A stretch of 64,000 nucleotides of DNA from Smallanthus sonchifolius (GCA_023525975.1 CM042044.1:9162501-9226500); one strand, 5' to 3'. Shown: positions 38,889 to 51,565, counted from the stretch's first letter. The notes: generated by a model not told the origin, from the letters alone. Translations and numbers: made by a program.

Positions 38889-38956
38889 GGACGGCCATGA
38901 CTCGAACTCGTGTCACACGGGTGAACGCGCAATGCGTGAACCATCGAGCCATCGTC
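38889..38956 (-). mobile_element. tRNA-like SINE head or tRNA pseudogene
   Basis: On the minus strand GACGATGGCTCGATGGTTCA resembles an A-box region, and ACGAGTTCGAGTCATGG about 35 nt later is a good B box. The arms do not pair well enough for a working tRNA. AACTGGTTCGGTGCGC downstream may be the SINE body. Confidence 0.45.
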
Positions 38957-40377
38957 AATTTTTTTAGTCCTTCGTTTAAGATAATAGGGGTTTTGATATG
39001 ACGTAAGACTATTAATATTAATAAATGATTATGATATATATAATAATAATAATAATAGTAAAGCAAAAAATTTGTTTAAAGAAAGTGTAAATAAAATTTA
39101 TATATATATTAGTGGTTTGAGTTATTATTAAAAAAAGTTTATAAATAGCTGGGCTTTAGCCCAAGAAGCAATATAAGTTTAACATTAAATTGGGCTGGAC
39201 TTTAGCACAATAAATAACAAAAAAAAAACATGGAAACAATGAGGGTGGTGAGGCTTGAAGTCTTGAACTGCCCACCTCCTCTATGCAAGGTGAGAGGTAA
39301 ACCAAATGAGATGTTTTATCAAGTGGTAAATGGTGTATTCCTTTTATCGTCGAGGGATAAAATCCTACAGTATACAGATTTTGTGGTGGTAGTTTAAGAG
39401 TAAATTTGATTGTGTTAAAAAAATCACAAGGAGAGGGTCGAAAACGGGTTATATGTTTTAGCCTATTACCATTTCATATAACATGGACACATTTATTGAT
39501 GGTATTATTGTATGAGAATTACAAGATACATAGACTCGGTTTTCTGGTTTTCTTTCTGGGAAACAATCAACAGTTTCTTTGTATCATGGAGACCGGATGG
39601 GTATGGACTTAACATCGTGTTAGTTGGGGACCGCATTCGGCCCATGAAAACACACTAAAGGATTATTATTATTATTTTTTTTAGAAAATCATGAAAATAG
39701 CCATTTTAGGTATATTTATATGACAATGAGCATGTGTGACAAGTTTATATATATATATATATGTGGCCATGTCAAATGATTTTGTGTGGTTAGTTTATTT
39801 TGCGCGATAGAAATGACCCACTTTTTAAGAAAATAAAGCAAAATAGAGTATGCACGAAAATAAAGTGGATGCTCCAAAGTAGATACGTGGAAAAGCAAGC
39901 AGAGACCCGAAAGTGAATAATGAAAAAAAGTAAATATGCAAAAAATTATAAAGAAAAAGTGGATAAGATATTGTACTTGATCTAATAATGATACCGCAAA
40001 CATAAAGTAGATACACGAAATTTGTGGTTAGTTACATTGTGGTCAAAGGCTCAAGGCGCGAAGGGGTGAGCTTTGTCGCCTAGCCGCCTAGGTACAAGCC
40101 GCTTAAAAGCGATGACTTTTTTATACAAGACGCTAAGTATAAACAAGCCATTTTTAGGGGTTTTATACATGTTTTAGGCCGATTCAAAACATGTTTTAGC
40201 CGAGTCAGACGTGTTCACACCGTTTTTTTTTTGTTTTTATTTATTTGATCATCTACCTAAATATATATACATACGATTAGTCTATTACATATATAAATGG
40301 GAATTCTGAAGCACTTTTGAAAGGGAGATGGTTGTTAGGTATATTTGGTCATAGAAGTGGTAATTAGCAGTGGCGGA

Positions 40378-43300
40378 TCTAGAAAAAAATCAAGGGGTAT
40401 CTGTCCAATTTTTTTTTTTCGTACATTCAAGTAAATGAAACAAAAAAAAACATGATATTACAAAATGATAAAGAAATACATAATAGATGATCTCATATCT
40501 GTCCTCTTCGGCATTTGATAACTTGAAATCTAGCCATTACATCGTCATCCGTCACCTTATCAAATATTTCTCTTTCAATCGCGCAAACTAGAGCATTATT
40601 CAAAAATTAATCACCCATTCGATTGCGTAAATCCGTCTTGATAAGCTTCATTTTAGAAAAACATCTTTCAGCGGTTGCGGTTGCAACCGGTAAAACCAAA
40701 GCTAGCTTCAATATCCGATAAACCAAAGGAAAAGAATTATTTTTTCCGGTTTCCACCATTAGACGAGCAAGGTCACATATTCCATCCAAATTTGCAAATC
40801 TATCATCTTTCTTTACAGTATGATATAAAACCTTAAGCTCACCCAAAAGACACACTCTTTCATTCGTGGTAAAATCATTCGGATACATCTCAGAAAAAGC
40901 CACTATCTTAGATGTGTCAAACTTAGAAAACCAATCACAAGGATTTAAACCCGACATATTTTCTATCAAAGTAGTTGTTACCTCATTGAATCGATTTCCC
41001 ATTTCTTGAATTTGCATATCCAAAACCGTATTAAAGATTTCAACTTCAAAATGATGTCGATTAGTAATGACATTCTTTCGGTTTCTTGGGTTACCATAAC
41101 TTGCCATCATATCTAACATCGTAATATTGTATTTTTGACAAAAAGAAGTCACTTTTTCCAACATCTCATCAAACCCTTTTTGTCTTAACTCATTCAATGC
41201 TCCTTTTGTTCCATTTATCATGTTTAGCCGCTTCTAATAAGTCTTGACTTTTTTTTAAGATGTTTTGAGAGGGCATTTGTGATGCTTAGAACATCTTCCA
41301 TTAAGTGTGCATAAAAAACAAATTCAATTTTTTTTAAATATGAAAGAATACCTTTTGCATTACTACGTTGTTGAATGTTATCTCCTTCTTCTTTAACATA
41401 ATGAAGTACATCAACAACTTCCGGAAATAATTTAATCAAACTTGTGATTGTTCCATGATGAGAACCCCATCGTGTATCACCGGCTCGTGCTAGGGAAACC
41501 TCTTGGTTTAATCCTTTTCCGGTCTTAATTACACCTTCAAATATTTCTTTTTCTACTCTCTCTTTTCTTGCCTCCCGTAACATATCTTTGCATTTGCAAG
41601 AAACAGAAACCGTATTAACAACCATGGAAAGGTATTCATAAAAACCTTGAACATCGGGATGTTTCTTTGCAACAGCCACAATCACTAACTGAAGTTGATG
41701 AGCAAAACAATGTATGTAATGTGCTGATGGATTATCTCTCAAAATCAAAGCTTTTAAGCCATTAAACTCTCCTCGCATGTTGCTTGCACCGTCATAACCT
41801 TGACCCCTGACCTGTTTTAACAAAAACAAACTATAAGATAAATGAAATCTCTATTAATGTTTATGTAATGAAATATTATACTTACTTGATCTATGCTCAA
41901 CTGATTATCTGCTAATAAAGAAACAATGGCTTGTTTAAGAGTTGCAGAAGATGTATCTTTCACATGAGCAATTCCAATAAAACTCTCTTTAACAACTCCA
42001 AGTTTATCAACATATCTCACAACTACAACTATTTGTTCCTTCAAAGATACGTCACTAAACTCATTTATTAACAACCCAAACACATCATCTTTTATTTCTT
42101 CGCAAATCATTTTGGTTACTTCTTTTCCAAATCAATCGATAATCTCTTTTTGTATTGATGGAGCTGTCAATTTATTATTCTTTTTTGCTTTCCCTAATGT
42201 ATGCTTACCAATCTCCGGGTTATTATCACTAAGGAACTTCAAAGTTGATATGAAAAGCCCTTTAGAAATAGATGTTTCCGATTCATCATGACCACGAAAT
42301 GGTAAACCATTTTCTAACAAAAATCTAGCACTACGAACAGAACCCATCAATCTTAACCTATTTGCAAGCTTTTCTTCTTCAGTTTGGGCATTTAATTTCA
42401 CATGAATGGATCGCTCTTGTTTCAAAAGATTTTCACATTTTTGCATAGCCTTATTATGATAACTGTTAACCGATCCAACATGATCTCTTAAGGCAACCCC
42501 TTTACTCCAGTTACAAAAGCCTTCACTTGAAAAGGTATCTCTCCCACCTTGATTACCAACTGTTTCTTTAAACAAGTAGCAATATAAACAGTATGCTTTG
42601 TCTGCTTTAATACTATACTCTAACCACGGATATGTATCAAACCATCCTACAACAAAACTTCTAGCCTGACCGGAAAATATTTTGCTTGGAAATATATGTT
42701 TTCGTGGTTGAAAAGCCTTTTTAACAAGATAATGTCTTCTTACTTCATCTATTTGATTGAGATGATAGCTAGCAATAGGTGGCCTATCAAAGGGATCCGA
42801 AGGAAAATTCAAATCATCAATTATATTTGGTATTGAAGGATTTGAAGGAATATTTGGACTTCCATCAATATCAACATTATTTGGACTTCCATCAATATCA
42901 ACATTAGGAATACTTTGACTTCCATCAATATCAACATCATCATTGAATTTTCTTTTAAAAAATTTACCAATTCGAGCTTGTTTAGTTTGTGGTTTCATCT
43001 TCCCTATAATCAAAATATCAAATACACAATAAAAACTTGTTATAACAACTAAATAAAACTCTAACCTAAATTTCAATTTCACCCAATTGCACATATACAC
43101 ACAAACCCTAAATCAAAAATTAGTAGATTACCTTAATGAGGAGGATTGAGGAGGAGTTGATTGGATGCCCGAGCCCCCTTGTGGTCGTCGATGGTGGCTG
43201 CGGCGGCGGCGGCGGCGATGGGCCTCTCAGACGGTGGTGGTGGTCGATGGCAGGGTTGCACTGCACCTCCTGTGTTTGCTCGCTGCTTCTTCCTTTTTTT

Positions 43301-43567
43301 TGGATCGATGATGAGGATAGTTGGGTTGGGTTTTTTAGAATAAAATTAGGTATTGGACTTTTGAGATTTGGGCTTTAATTAAAATGAGTCTTGGGTTGAG
43401 TTTTTTATAAAGTTTGGGCTTTTATAAAGTTTATGATTTTAATAAAATTTTAGGGGTATCTAAAATTTTATTCAAGGGTATCTGGATACATAAAACGGTA
43501 AAAAAAAAAATTCCCACTACGCATCAAAAGTTGAGGGGTACCTGGGCTCTTCATATATCCGCCCCTG
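40378..43567 (-). mobile_element. complete 3190-bp hAT element with TIRs and TSD
   Basis: A perfect 8-bp target duplication, GTAATTAG, flanks it (40370-40377 and 43568-43575). Terminal inverted repeats are CAGTGGCGGAT (left) and CAGGGGCGGAT (right, reverse-complemented). AGGGGTATCT-type words recur just inside both ends (40393, 43452, 43475, 43535), possible transposase-binding sites. The transposase gene fills the interior on the minus strand, with a short GC-rich leader containing a GCG microsatellite at 43199-43217. Confidence 0.95.
40493..42998 (-). pseudogene. hAT transposase (TTF-type zinc finger, DUF4371, hAT dimerisation), broken
   Basis: Start ATG at 42998 (MKPQTKQARIGKFF). One intron, 41885-41812, has a GTAAGT donor. 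In order: a tandem VDIDGSPN repeat; a TTF-type zinc-finger region (SFVVGWFDTYPWLEY, KADKAYCLYCYLF); DUF4371-like sequence (SARFLLENGLPFRGHDES); the RNase-H-like core (QGYDGASNMRGEFNGL, HCFAHQLQLV, DTRWGSHHGTI); and the C-terminal hAT dimerisation part (VLPVATATAERCFSKMKLIK). Four breaks: an in-frame TGA at 42134-42132, a +1 shift in an A8 run near 41258, a second +1 shift near 41222, and an in-frame TAA at 40609-40607, after which the frame stays open to a TGA at 40495-40493. Established: such proteins cut and paste hAT elements in the nucleus. This copy cannot make the full protein unless some breaks are sequencing errors. Confidence 0.9.
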
Positions 43568-43904
43568 GTAATTAGTATGCTTTTGATTTAGTGCAATATA
43601 CTAGTAAATGGTTTTCTTAACCAGTTAACATGTGATACATTTTTTGTTGCTTTAAATATGAAATATTAAAGTTTGGAGTAGCTAATATCATATCATGTGT
43701 GACGCAGATCAAATGTGACCACAACCCTGTTGAAACCAAACACGTGCCAAAACCATGTTGGCTTAGGCAAGAAATAGGTATAGATGATATAGGAAACCAA
43801 CACATTAGTTCATGCATTAGGAAATAGGTAGACACTTCATGAGCGTGCTTAATTTTTATCGACAATAACCTAATCAATTAGGCACCCGGGGAGAATGGCC
43901 TACT

Positions 43905-44130
43905 GAATCATCTGCATTTTTTCTTTTGGATAACCGTAAGAACCTGTTACCGGTAAATTCACGGGATCCCACCAATACACTGCTAACCAATGTGACCAAA
44001 TAAATTTCAGCTTCTACTAGGCATGTAGCTTTCAAAGGGGTTAAAGTCAAAAAACCAGTAAAGTTAGATTCAAACTAAGACCTCGTTCAGGCACTTACCA
44101 CTGCGCTACGCACTTGAAGGTTATCAAATA
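43905..44130 (-). mobile_element. possible tRNA-derived SINE
   Basis: On the minus strand GTGCGTAGCGCAGTGGTAAG is a good A-box region, followed about 20 nt later by GAGGTCTTAGTTTGAATC, a weak B box. Ends and target duplication were not resolved. Confidence 0.4.
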
Positions 44131-44969
44131 GGGTTAGTTAGGTAATTAGGTGGGTTGACTAGCTAGCATTTAAAATGGGTTTGGATTGAAACAGATCATT
44201 TTGAAAAACTAGTCAAAACGGGCCATTTTTAAAGCTAGATCGACGTATTACGTGTGCCAATTGTGTTTCATGATTCGATTTCTTGTATTCAAGGGCTTTT
44301 GAAGTGATTCAAAGGGTGCGGTTAAAGCAAGAATGGTTGGTTAGCTACTTTACCTTTGTTAACTTCAAAATTTGAACTCATTCTCGGTGAACTACTATAC
44401 CAAAACTACACCAAGAGTGTAATCTTTTTCTTATAGTTTGTTTTCTGTATGCAACTTGATCTTGACCCGTGTTCGTATATGGTCCGCCAAAGGGTCAAGA
44501 CCACATGCACATGACATGATCGAGCGATAATGGTTCCGGTCCGTACATAAACATAGAATTTGTTTTTGTCCTAAATTTGGCTGTTTGCTTTCTAGGAAAG
44601 TTTTGTTGTGGTGATCAAACTGGTACACGTGATCATGAAATCTATGTGTGTCTTCAAGAGAAGGAAAAGAATCTTGAGTTGTAACATCAAAGGTTGTCGT
44701 GATGTAAAACAAAGTTATAACACCTATTAAATACATTACTAATAACATTTGTTTGTTTATCGGGATAATATAAGAAACTAACAAAAACTCCATACGCATA
44801 TTATCCAGACACCAATAGTCACACAACACGAATGATAGGGTAAAAATGGTAATACATTTTGTATGGTTTTTTATACGACCCACATGAGGTTTTGTTCGTC
44901 AAACCACAAGGTCCATAAGATGTGTTTATTAACTGACATTGAAATCTTATGTGACCATTGAGAAAGACA

Positions 44970-45372
44970 TCACTGGAAAACTGGGCATTTGCCACCGCAT
45001 TTTCGGTCGTATATAAGTCGCAAATGGCTATTTGCAACCGATTTGTGACCAACATAGGTAATCCCGTTTCACGTCCAGAATTGTGACGAGGGTATATTTG
45101 CGACTGCTTTTAGCGACCGGACTTGTGGTCGCAATTTTGGTAATGTTTTGCGACTAACCTTTGTTGCGACTGGGTTTCGACCGAAGTTGATCGGGTCGCA
45201 AATTTGCATTTGAAGTTTAGAGTTGCAAAATTTGGGACTGAGTTGCGATAGAAACTTAGCGGTCACTAAATTTGCGACTGTTTTGTGACCGAACTTTGTG
45301 CGGTCACTAATTTTATTATTTCGGTTGCAAATTTTGCGACCGACATTTCAGTTGCATTTGCTAGTTTTTTAT
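44970..45372. mobile_element. CACTA-like MITE with GCGAC subterminal repeats
   Basis: The left end CACTGGAAAACTGGGCATTT resembles a CACTA terminus. The inside is packed with TTTGCGAC, GCGACC and GTCGCAA words in both orientations (more than 15), as in CACTA subterminal regions. The right end (GCAAATGCAACTG-like when reversed, about 45365) is degraded. The short frames here are by-products of the repeats. Confidence 0.55.
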
Positions 45373-45644
45373 CCTATCTTAGAACATGTATGATGTGACA
45401 GACATGTTGTTGTACACTTTTGGTGATGGTGTCTATTTAGTAACACCCCATAAGAAAGTAAGTGAAACTACTTCATTCGCTATAAGAAAGTAAGTGAAAA
45501 ATACTTTATTCGCTACTTAAATATGTATATGTAAGTTATTACTTGTATAAGACAATGTGACTGGTAATATTTGTGTTTTTTTCAAGGATTTTAAACTTTT
45601 TTTTATTTGATATAAACAAATCTGAATGCGTACTATAAGCGGCT

Positions 45645-45945
45645 TATTTATGCTTATTCTAATAAATGATTCCAAAGAATGCCACGTGTCATCACCATAT
45701 TTTTTCTTATTAAAATCTTTTAATTTTTTTTATTTTAAGTAAGTTTGAATTTTGAAATTTAATTATCTTAGTGTTTTTATTTTTTAGAAAAATAACATAA
45801 AAGTTGAATTATAATTATTACTTAATTAAGGAAACAAAGAATTATATTTTTTGTTGTACACATTGTTTTAATTTTTTTTTATACATTATTGTACTTATTT
45901 TTCTATTAAACAATCCAATGTAATACATGAGTATATAACCTATTA
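45645..45945 (+). mobile_element. decayed Helitron remnant
   Basis: A TTATTCTAATAAATGATTCC start with a GCCACGTGTCATC box near 45650-45695 and an ATGTAATACATGAGTATATAACCTA end near 45918-45942 are degraded versions of the two ends of the Helitrons at 35598-38190 and 46491-47055. Confidence 0.4.
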
Positions 45946-46490
45946 CATAATATAGTTAGATTAGATGTTATTTTTACGTGTATATTTTCTTTTTAGAAAG
46001 AATAAAGGTTAAAAGGATTACAATTTTAATGATAAAAGTACATATATGTAACGAATAAAGATTTTTTTAATACAAACTTATACAAAGAAAAACAAACAAA
46101 TTTTTAACGATTGCAACTAACATTTTAACTATTTTAACTCGTTAGTTTGATTAGTAAACTTAGTCTCAACGAGTTTAACCAAAACTGATCGAAATTAACA
46201 TACCAAGATTGATTGTACGTGGATACGTTATCACTTACCGGTTAACAAATATTGACCCAAATTTACCAAACTTGACCTACATTCATCTAAATTATCATAT
46301 CAAGGTTGAGGAGGATTTAACATCCTAAAATTTAGAACCGGTACACAACTATTTAATCCAGACACGACACATGTAATTAAACGTCTTATTTTAATAAACG
46401 GGTGACACAATACGACATGTTTAACACGATTAAATGTAACCAATACATTAACATGAATATTAACATGACCAACACCACACCACACTACAA

Positions 46491-47055
46491 TCTATACTAA
46501 TAAATAAAGATCTAAGGAGATACGTGTCACTGTCTTATGCATTCTCACCCTTATTATCTCACCTCTCTCTCCTATTAAATGAGAAGACCCATGTGACTCT
46601 CTTGTGCATCTTCACCCTTATTTTCTCGTTTCTCTCTCTCTTCTATTAAAATAGAATGGAATCGGTAATAATCTTGGAAAATATGTAATAATCATATTAA
46701 CATAGTATATTTTTAGATATTTAATATAAATGTAATTATATCGTTAACTAATTAAATTTAATATGAAATTAATTATGGATAGTTATAATTTCTGACGTTA
46801 GTTATCAACTTCGAAAAATAAATTTGTATTTTGGATAGTTATTATATTATCAAGACCGTATTTTACATTTTATATTATTTTAGACAACTAGATTAATAAT
46901 TCGTTTCACTTTTTATCTACAAAATTTTTAATTTAAATTTTTTCTCATCATCAGTTAAATTGTTTAATCATTTTATAATTTCTAAATCATCATTACCAAT
47001 TACTATTTAATTTATTTTTTATTCAACCCATGTAATAGACGGGTTTTTAACCTAG
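46491..47055 (+). mobile_element. 565-bp non-autonomous Helitron
   Basis: Starts A|TCTATACTAATAAATAAAG, with a GATACGTGTCAC box 30 bp in, and ends TTTTTAACCTAG|T. An imperfect hairpin (ACCCATGTAATAGACGGGT, 47026-47044) lies just before the CTAG. No coding sequence. Same family as the 2.6-kb minus-strand Helitron. Confidence 0.8.
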
Positions 47056-47304
47056 TATTATATATATTGAGTTCCTTAACATGACACGTTTAACAGAGTT
47101 ATTGACACAACTCACTAAACACAGTTAAGAAATAATAAGACAATTAACTATGTAATATTTAGATGTGATTTATTGTATATATTTGTACAATATGAAAAAC
47201 AAAAAATTAAATTATAATAAATAATTTAGTTATGAAGAATAAATGTGAAATATGACGATTACGTGAAAAATGTAGGACTCTGTGAAAGATTATTTGATTG
47301 ATTA

Positions 47305-47853
47305 GGCTGAGGGGAGTACCCCCGTGAAACCAACCTTGAAGATGAGGTGGCAAGCGTGGTAGCGTGGAACACCACGCCCCCTTGGCGTGGTCCACGAGCG
47401 TGGAGCTCCACTGTGCATATTTCCACGGTGTGGAGAAGGGAAAGGTGAAAGAGGTGGGGCCAAGGAGTGGGGTCAAGACCAATGGTTTTTAAACACATGT
47501 ATTTTTCAAGTGGATGAAAAGTGGAACTCCATGCCCCCCAAATGTGGATACCGTGTGGAAATGATGTGGCGCTGATGTGGAAGAGTGTAGAGGTGTGGAA
47601 ATGTGGAACCACTCCCCTTAGGGGGGTGCGAGTGGACCAGCGGGTTGGGTGGAACACCGCCGCATCCCCAACGGGTTCGGCGGGTAGTGGAACACGAGTA
47701 CATATACCCGCTAGAAATGAGTATTTAACCCGATGGACTAGGCAAATATAGCCGTTGAACGGCTATATAACCGTTTAAAAAAAACATTACCCCTATGATG
47801 TAATCTAGGATGATAGTTTAGTTAGGAGGGTACCACTCCCACCCGCCTTAGCC
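47305..47853. mobile_element. 549-bp Harbinger-like MITE
   Basis: TTA is duplicated on both sides (47302-47304, 47854-47856). Terminal inverted repeats are GGCTGAGGGGAGTACCCC (left) and GGCTAAGGCGGGTGGGAGTG (right, reverse-complemented), similar with small gaps. The inside is GC-rich and full of GTGGAAC and CCACG words, which explains the overlapping frames at 47207-47751 on both strands. TTA duplication plus a GG-start TIR fits PIF/Harbinger. Confidence 0.75.
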
Positions 47854-47856
47854 TTA

Positions 47857-49147
47857 GTAAAATTCTACGACAAAAATGTTGCTAATGTGTCAGATGTCAT
47901 CATACATACAAATAATATTTAGTTTTTCATATCAAGAAATAATCACACATTGGTGAATTGTGACTTAACCCAACCAAGAATTGCACACCTCAATCATATT
48001 TAAAATAGACACAAACATCAATATCCAAATAAAACAACAAATTATAACCATAAGATAGAAACTTTATGTTTTAGCACATATATATGAAGTGTGTTAAGTG
48101 ATTATATGTTCACTATTTCCACACCAAAATGACAAGAGACAAGAACAAAAATAGAGTTGACTAATGGACTCCCTAAATTTGTCAATATCCAGAATAAGTC
48201 ACGGACGCAAATTGTTAGTAACTCTTAAAAGAATATGTTAAAAACAGTTATATAACATGACATAAAGAATAAAATTAAAAAAACGTATCATTTTATATGC
48301 TATTAAAGTTTAATTGCGTTGCGTAAATAGCTACCTAAGCATTATGGACCATGTTTCTATCTAGAAGTGGCGATGATGTTAGAAAGAATTTTGTTATTGA
48401 TAAATATCAAAACAGTTTTGTGTACAACTAGTTTTTTTCACCTGTATTTCACGACGGGAGTTTGATCGGGTTTCTCCCTCACAGCACGGCAGAAGTTTAG
48501 TCGTTATCGGTTCGGCTCGTAAAAAACATAAAAGCCAATACCAATATCGGTTCTGATAATACCAAGACTGGTCAAGGTATCGCAATGGAAATGGCACCCG
48601 CTATAGTCTACGATCTAAAAAAACTTGATTTTGAATACAAGTCCGTTTAAAAAAAATTATATCAAAGCATTAACAAAAAAAAGTAACCGCGCACTCCGTT
48701 TTTTAGAAAAAAAGTTAACAAATTTATTGCAAAGTTAAATGAGTTAAAAGTGTATATTATATATAGTATGAGAGGAAAAATGAAATTTAAGAAAACATTT
48801 ACTGTATACCTATATCTATTATGTATAATAAAAATAATTATACTTGCAAATTAAAAAATTATAACTAAAATAAGCCGCACATTCCGTTGTTTTTTTTTAA
48901 GTTAACGATCGAAAGATATTATAGGAAAACAATATTAATAGAAAATAATGTGAGTAAAAAGAGTTAATTATATATTAGAAGGGGTTAAAACGGTAACTAA
49001 CCACTTAGAGAGAGTTACGTGTAACGCAACGGGCTAATAAAACATAACATGAAAGCGTACGTAAAAAAAATCTGAAACGGAAAAGTAAAAAAGTTTTTAA
49101 AAAAATATACACCCTGGAATCGAACTTGGGTGGATGATCACGAGAGT
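47857..49147. other. intergenic, no gene recognised
   Basis: AT-rich sequence without a recognisable protein or element ends. A 67-codon frame at 48394-48597 (minus) has no family features. Confidence 0.5.
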
Positions 49148-49155
49148 GGTGTAGT

Positions 49156-49610
49156 TAGGGCTGAAAATTTTAGACACGTACACGAATACACGACACGAAC
49201 CTACACGATCTTAACAGGTATCGTGTATGGCCTTATAGTGTTTCGTGTCCTAAACAGGTAGACACGAATCTATCTGTTAATTTTCGTGTCTAAACAGGTA
49301 AAATACATGTTTACCTGTTAAGACTTTTTAAATAAAAAATATTAAAATATGATATTATATGTAGGTTCTTACCTACTTCACTAAACAGATTATTAAACAC
49401 GTTTACATGTTAGTACCTGTCTAAATAGGTAAAATACATATTTCACTAAACATGTGTTTCTAAACAGGTCTTATCGTGTTACACACGTATAAACAAGTTT
49501 GTGTTCGTGTTTGAAAAAAAATACACAATAAATTATCGTGTCGTATTTATGTATATATAGTTCGTGTTCATGTCTTATCATGTATGTATATACATGATAT
49601 ACCAGCCCTA
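49156..49610. mobile_element. 455-bp hAT-like MITE
   Basis: Ends are TAGGGCTG...CAGCCCTA, an 8-bp perfect inverted repeat. Flanking 8-mers are GGTGTAGT (49148-49155) and GATGTACT (49611-49618), 6 of 8 matching. The inside is rich in ACACGAA, AAACAGGTA and TTCGTGT words. No frame. Confidence 0.7.
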
Positions 49611-49775
49611 GATGTACTAGCTTGCTTCTAACCACCGCAACCAAGTTCATCTTTTGTCATTTGTATGCAACAAATAATTTAACATAAAGCTTTTTCGTTT
49701 TAAATAAAAAAAAATATTGCATCGAACAAAACCTTGACATGTGGAATCGCCGCCAGGGAAAACCAATAAAAAAAG

Positions 49776-50776
49776 GGGAAAATTATCAAAATAACCATTT
49801 TACCAATATAAAATGCCAATCTAGCCATTGACTTTTTTTTTTTTGCCAAAATAGCCATTTTGGCGAAAATTTCCCATAAATTTTCGCCCCAAATTTTCGC
49901 CGGTTTTTATTTAATTTAATTTTTTTTTTGGGACCGATATGCAATTTGGTAATTTTCCCTAAACTAAATGAAAATCGTATTAAATATCCTTTAATGATAT
50001 CGTATTAATTGATATCGAAAATTCAAAATTTGAAAATTGATATCTTTTTTTTTTTTGAAAAATGATATCTTTTTTTTGAAAGATTGGGTGGGGCGATATT
50101 TTTGAAAATGGTGAAAATTTGAAAAATGGCGAAAATTTTGAAAAAGGCGAAAATTTTGAAAAAGACGAAAATAATATTAAAGGAACATTACTTAAAAATA
50201 AGTTGTAAGTTGATGGATAAAAGGAAGAATTTTATAAAGTGAAGAAGTGAAGAAAATGTTTAAGTGGATGAAATGTGAAAAAATGAATGGTAGGGAGGGG
50301 TATAAATATTTTTTTAAATAATATTTTATTAAAATTCATTTTTTAAATAAAAATTATATTTTATTATTTTACAAAAAATGAAAAAAATAATAATTGAAAA
50401 AAGATTTAAATTATAAAAAAAAATAAGGCGAAAATTTAAAAATATTAAAAAATAATAATATTTTAATATTAAAAATTAAATTATAATTTAATAATAAATG
50501 GCGAAAATATGCCATATTTTTTCTCCATTTTGAAAAATGGCGAAAATTCAAACTTATATGATTTTTTTTTGGCGAAAATTCAAACTTTTTTGGCGAAAAA
50601 GCAAAAAAATGACGAAAATTTGGCTAAAATTTTCGATTTTGGCGAAAATTTGGCCCAAATTTTCGCCATTTTGACACATGGCACAGCGTGATTTGTTGGC
50701 TATTTTGGTAAAACAAAAGGTCAATGGCCAATTTCGCTTTTTATATTGGTAAAATAGCTGTTTTGGTAATTTTCCC
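49776..50776. mobile_element. 1001-bp Mutator-like element packed with GGCGAAAAT motifs
   Basis: The left end GGGAAAATTATCAAAATAAC and the right end, reverse-complemented (GGGAAAATTACCAAAACAGC), continue into a long inverted repeat through ATTTTACCAATATAAAA and GGCCATTGAC. Flanking 9-mers are TAAAAAAAG (49767-49775) and TAAAAAACG (50777-50785), 8 of 9. GGCGAAAAT or its reverse complement occurs at least a dozen times between 49859 and 50665. No transposase. Confidence 0.85.
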
Positions 50777-51220
50777 TAAAAAACGTAGGCATTGTACGTC
50801 CCGTTTGGTTTTAGAATAGGGTATAATTATCAATTAAAAAACTCATTGTTGAGAATAAGAATTAGAACAAATTTTAGAATTTTACAAATTACCACATTTA
50901 GATCTTTTTGTTTTATTACCATATAAAAACTATGGTGACAGCAAACCAATTTTTTCATGAGCTATTCGAGATCACCTCATAAATAACACTAACTAAGTTG
51001 AATTTATACGAGCTTAAGCCAAATATATAGCATATTTAATAAATGAGTTGCAGCCCGAACGTCATATAGCTAGTATGACTATACACTTAAACCTAAATGA
51101 GCCTGTAATATATAAAAATATAGTTACTTTTATTTAATTTAATAAACATATGATAAAATAATAAATACTATTACATCTATATTCATAATAAAACTTACTA
51201 AATAATATATATCACATCTT

Positions 51221-51522
51221 AGGGGAAGAAAAATGAGAAAACTCTTTGTTCGTGATAAAACTCGAGAAAACCAACCCAAACGAATTCCAAATGAACTTAT
51301 TTTGGCGGCGTTGGAACCGGCTTGACGTTTAAGTTTTTTTTTTGGGGGGGGAGGTTTATTGGGGTGGGGTTTTAGGTTTTTGGGGGTGGTTTTAGCTTTA
51401 TGCTTTAGATCAAGTTTGACGAGCCAGTTCTAACGTCACTTGAATGAGTTCAATCAGAGTTCGTTTATGTCGGTTTTCGTGAGTTTTCTCACGAAATGTA
51501 GTTTTCTCATAAACTCAACCCT
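51221..51522. mobile_element. MITE with about 65-bp inverted repeats
   Basis: Left arm words ATGAGAAAACTCTTTGTTCG, AAACTCGAGAAAACC and AAACGAATTCCAAATGAAC match the reverse complement of the right arm (ATGAGAAAACTACATTTCG, GAAAACCGACATAAACG). The centre is G-rich (51339-51400: GGGGTGGGGTTTTAGG). The element is related to the one at 14715-14945. A convincing target duplication was not found. A C-rich stretch at 56930-57010 resembles the centre in reverse. Confidence 0.6.
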
Positions 51523-51563
51523 TCTATCTTATATGTACATATTTATAATTACAAATATATACA

Positions 51564-51565
51564 AA

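Noticed and set aside
44431..44883. 150-codon minus-strand frame with a hydrophobic N-terminal half and a Cys-containing end
   Set aside because: No family resemblance that I can name, no neighbouring exons that extend it, and it lies in a repeat-rich stretch. It may be real, but I cannot support it.
47207..47751. Overlapping frames on both strands
   Set aside because: They lie inside the Harbinger-like MITE and are explained by its GC-rich repeats.
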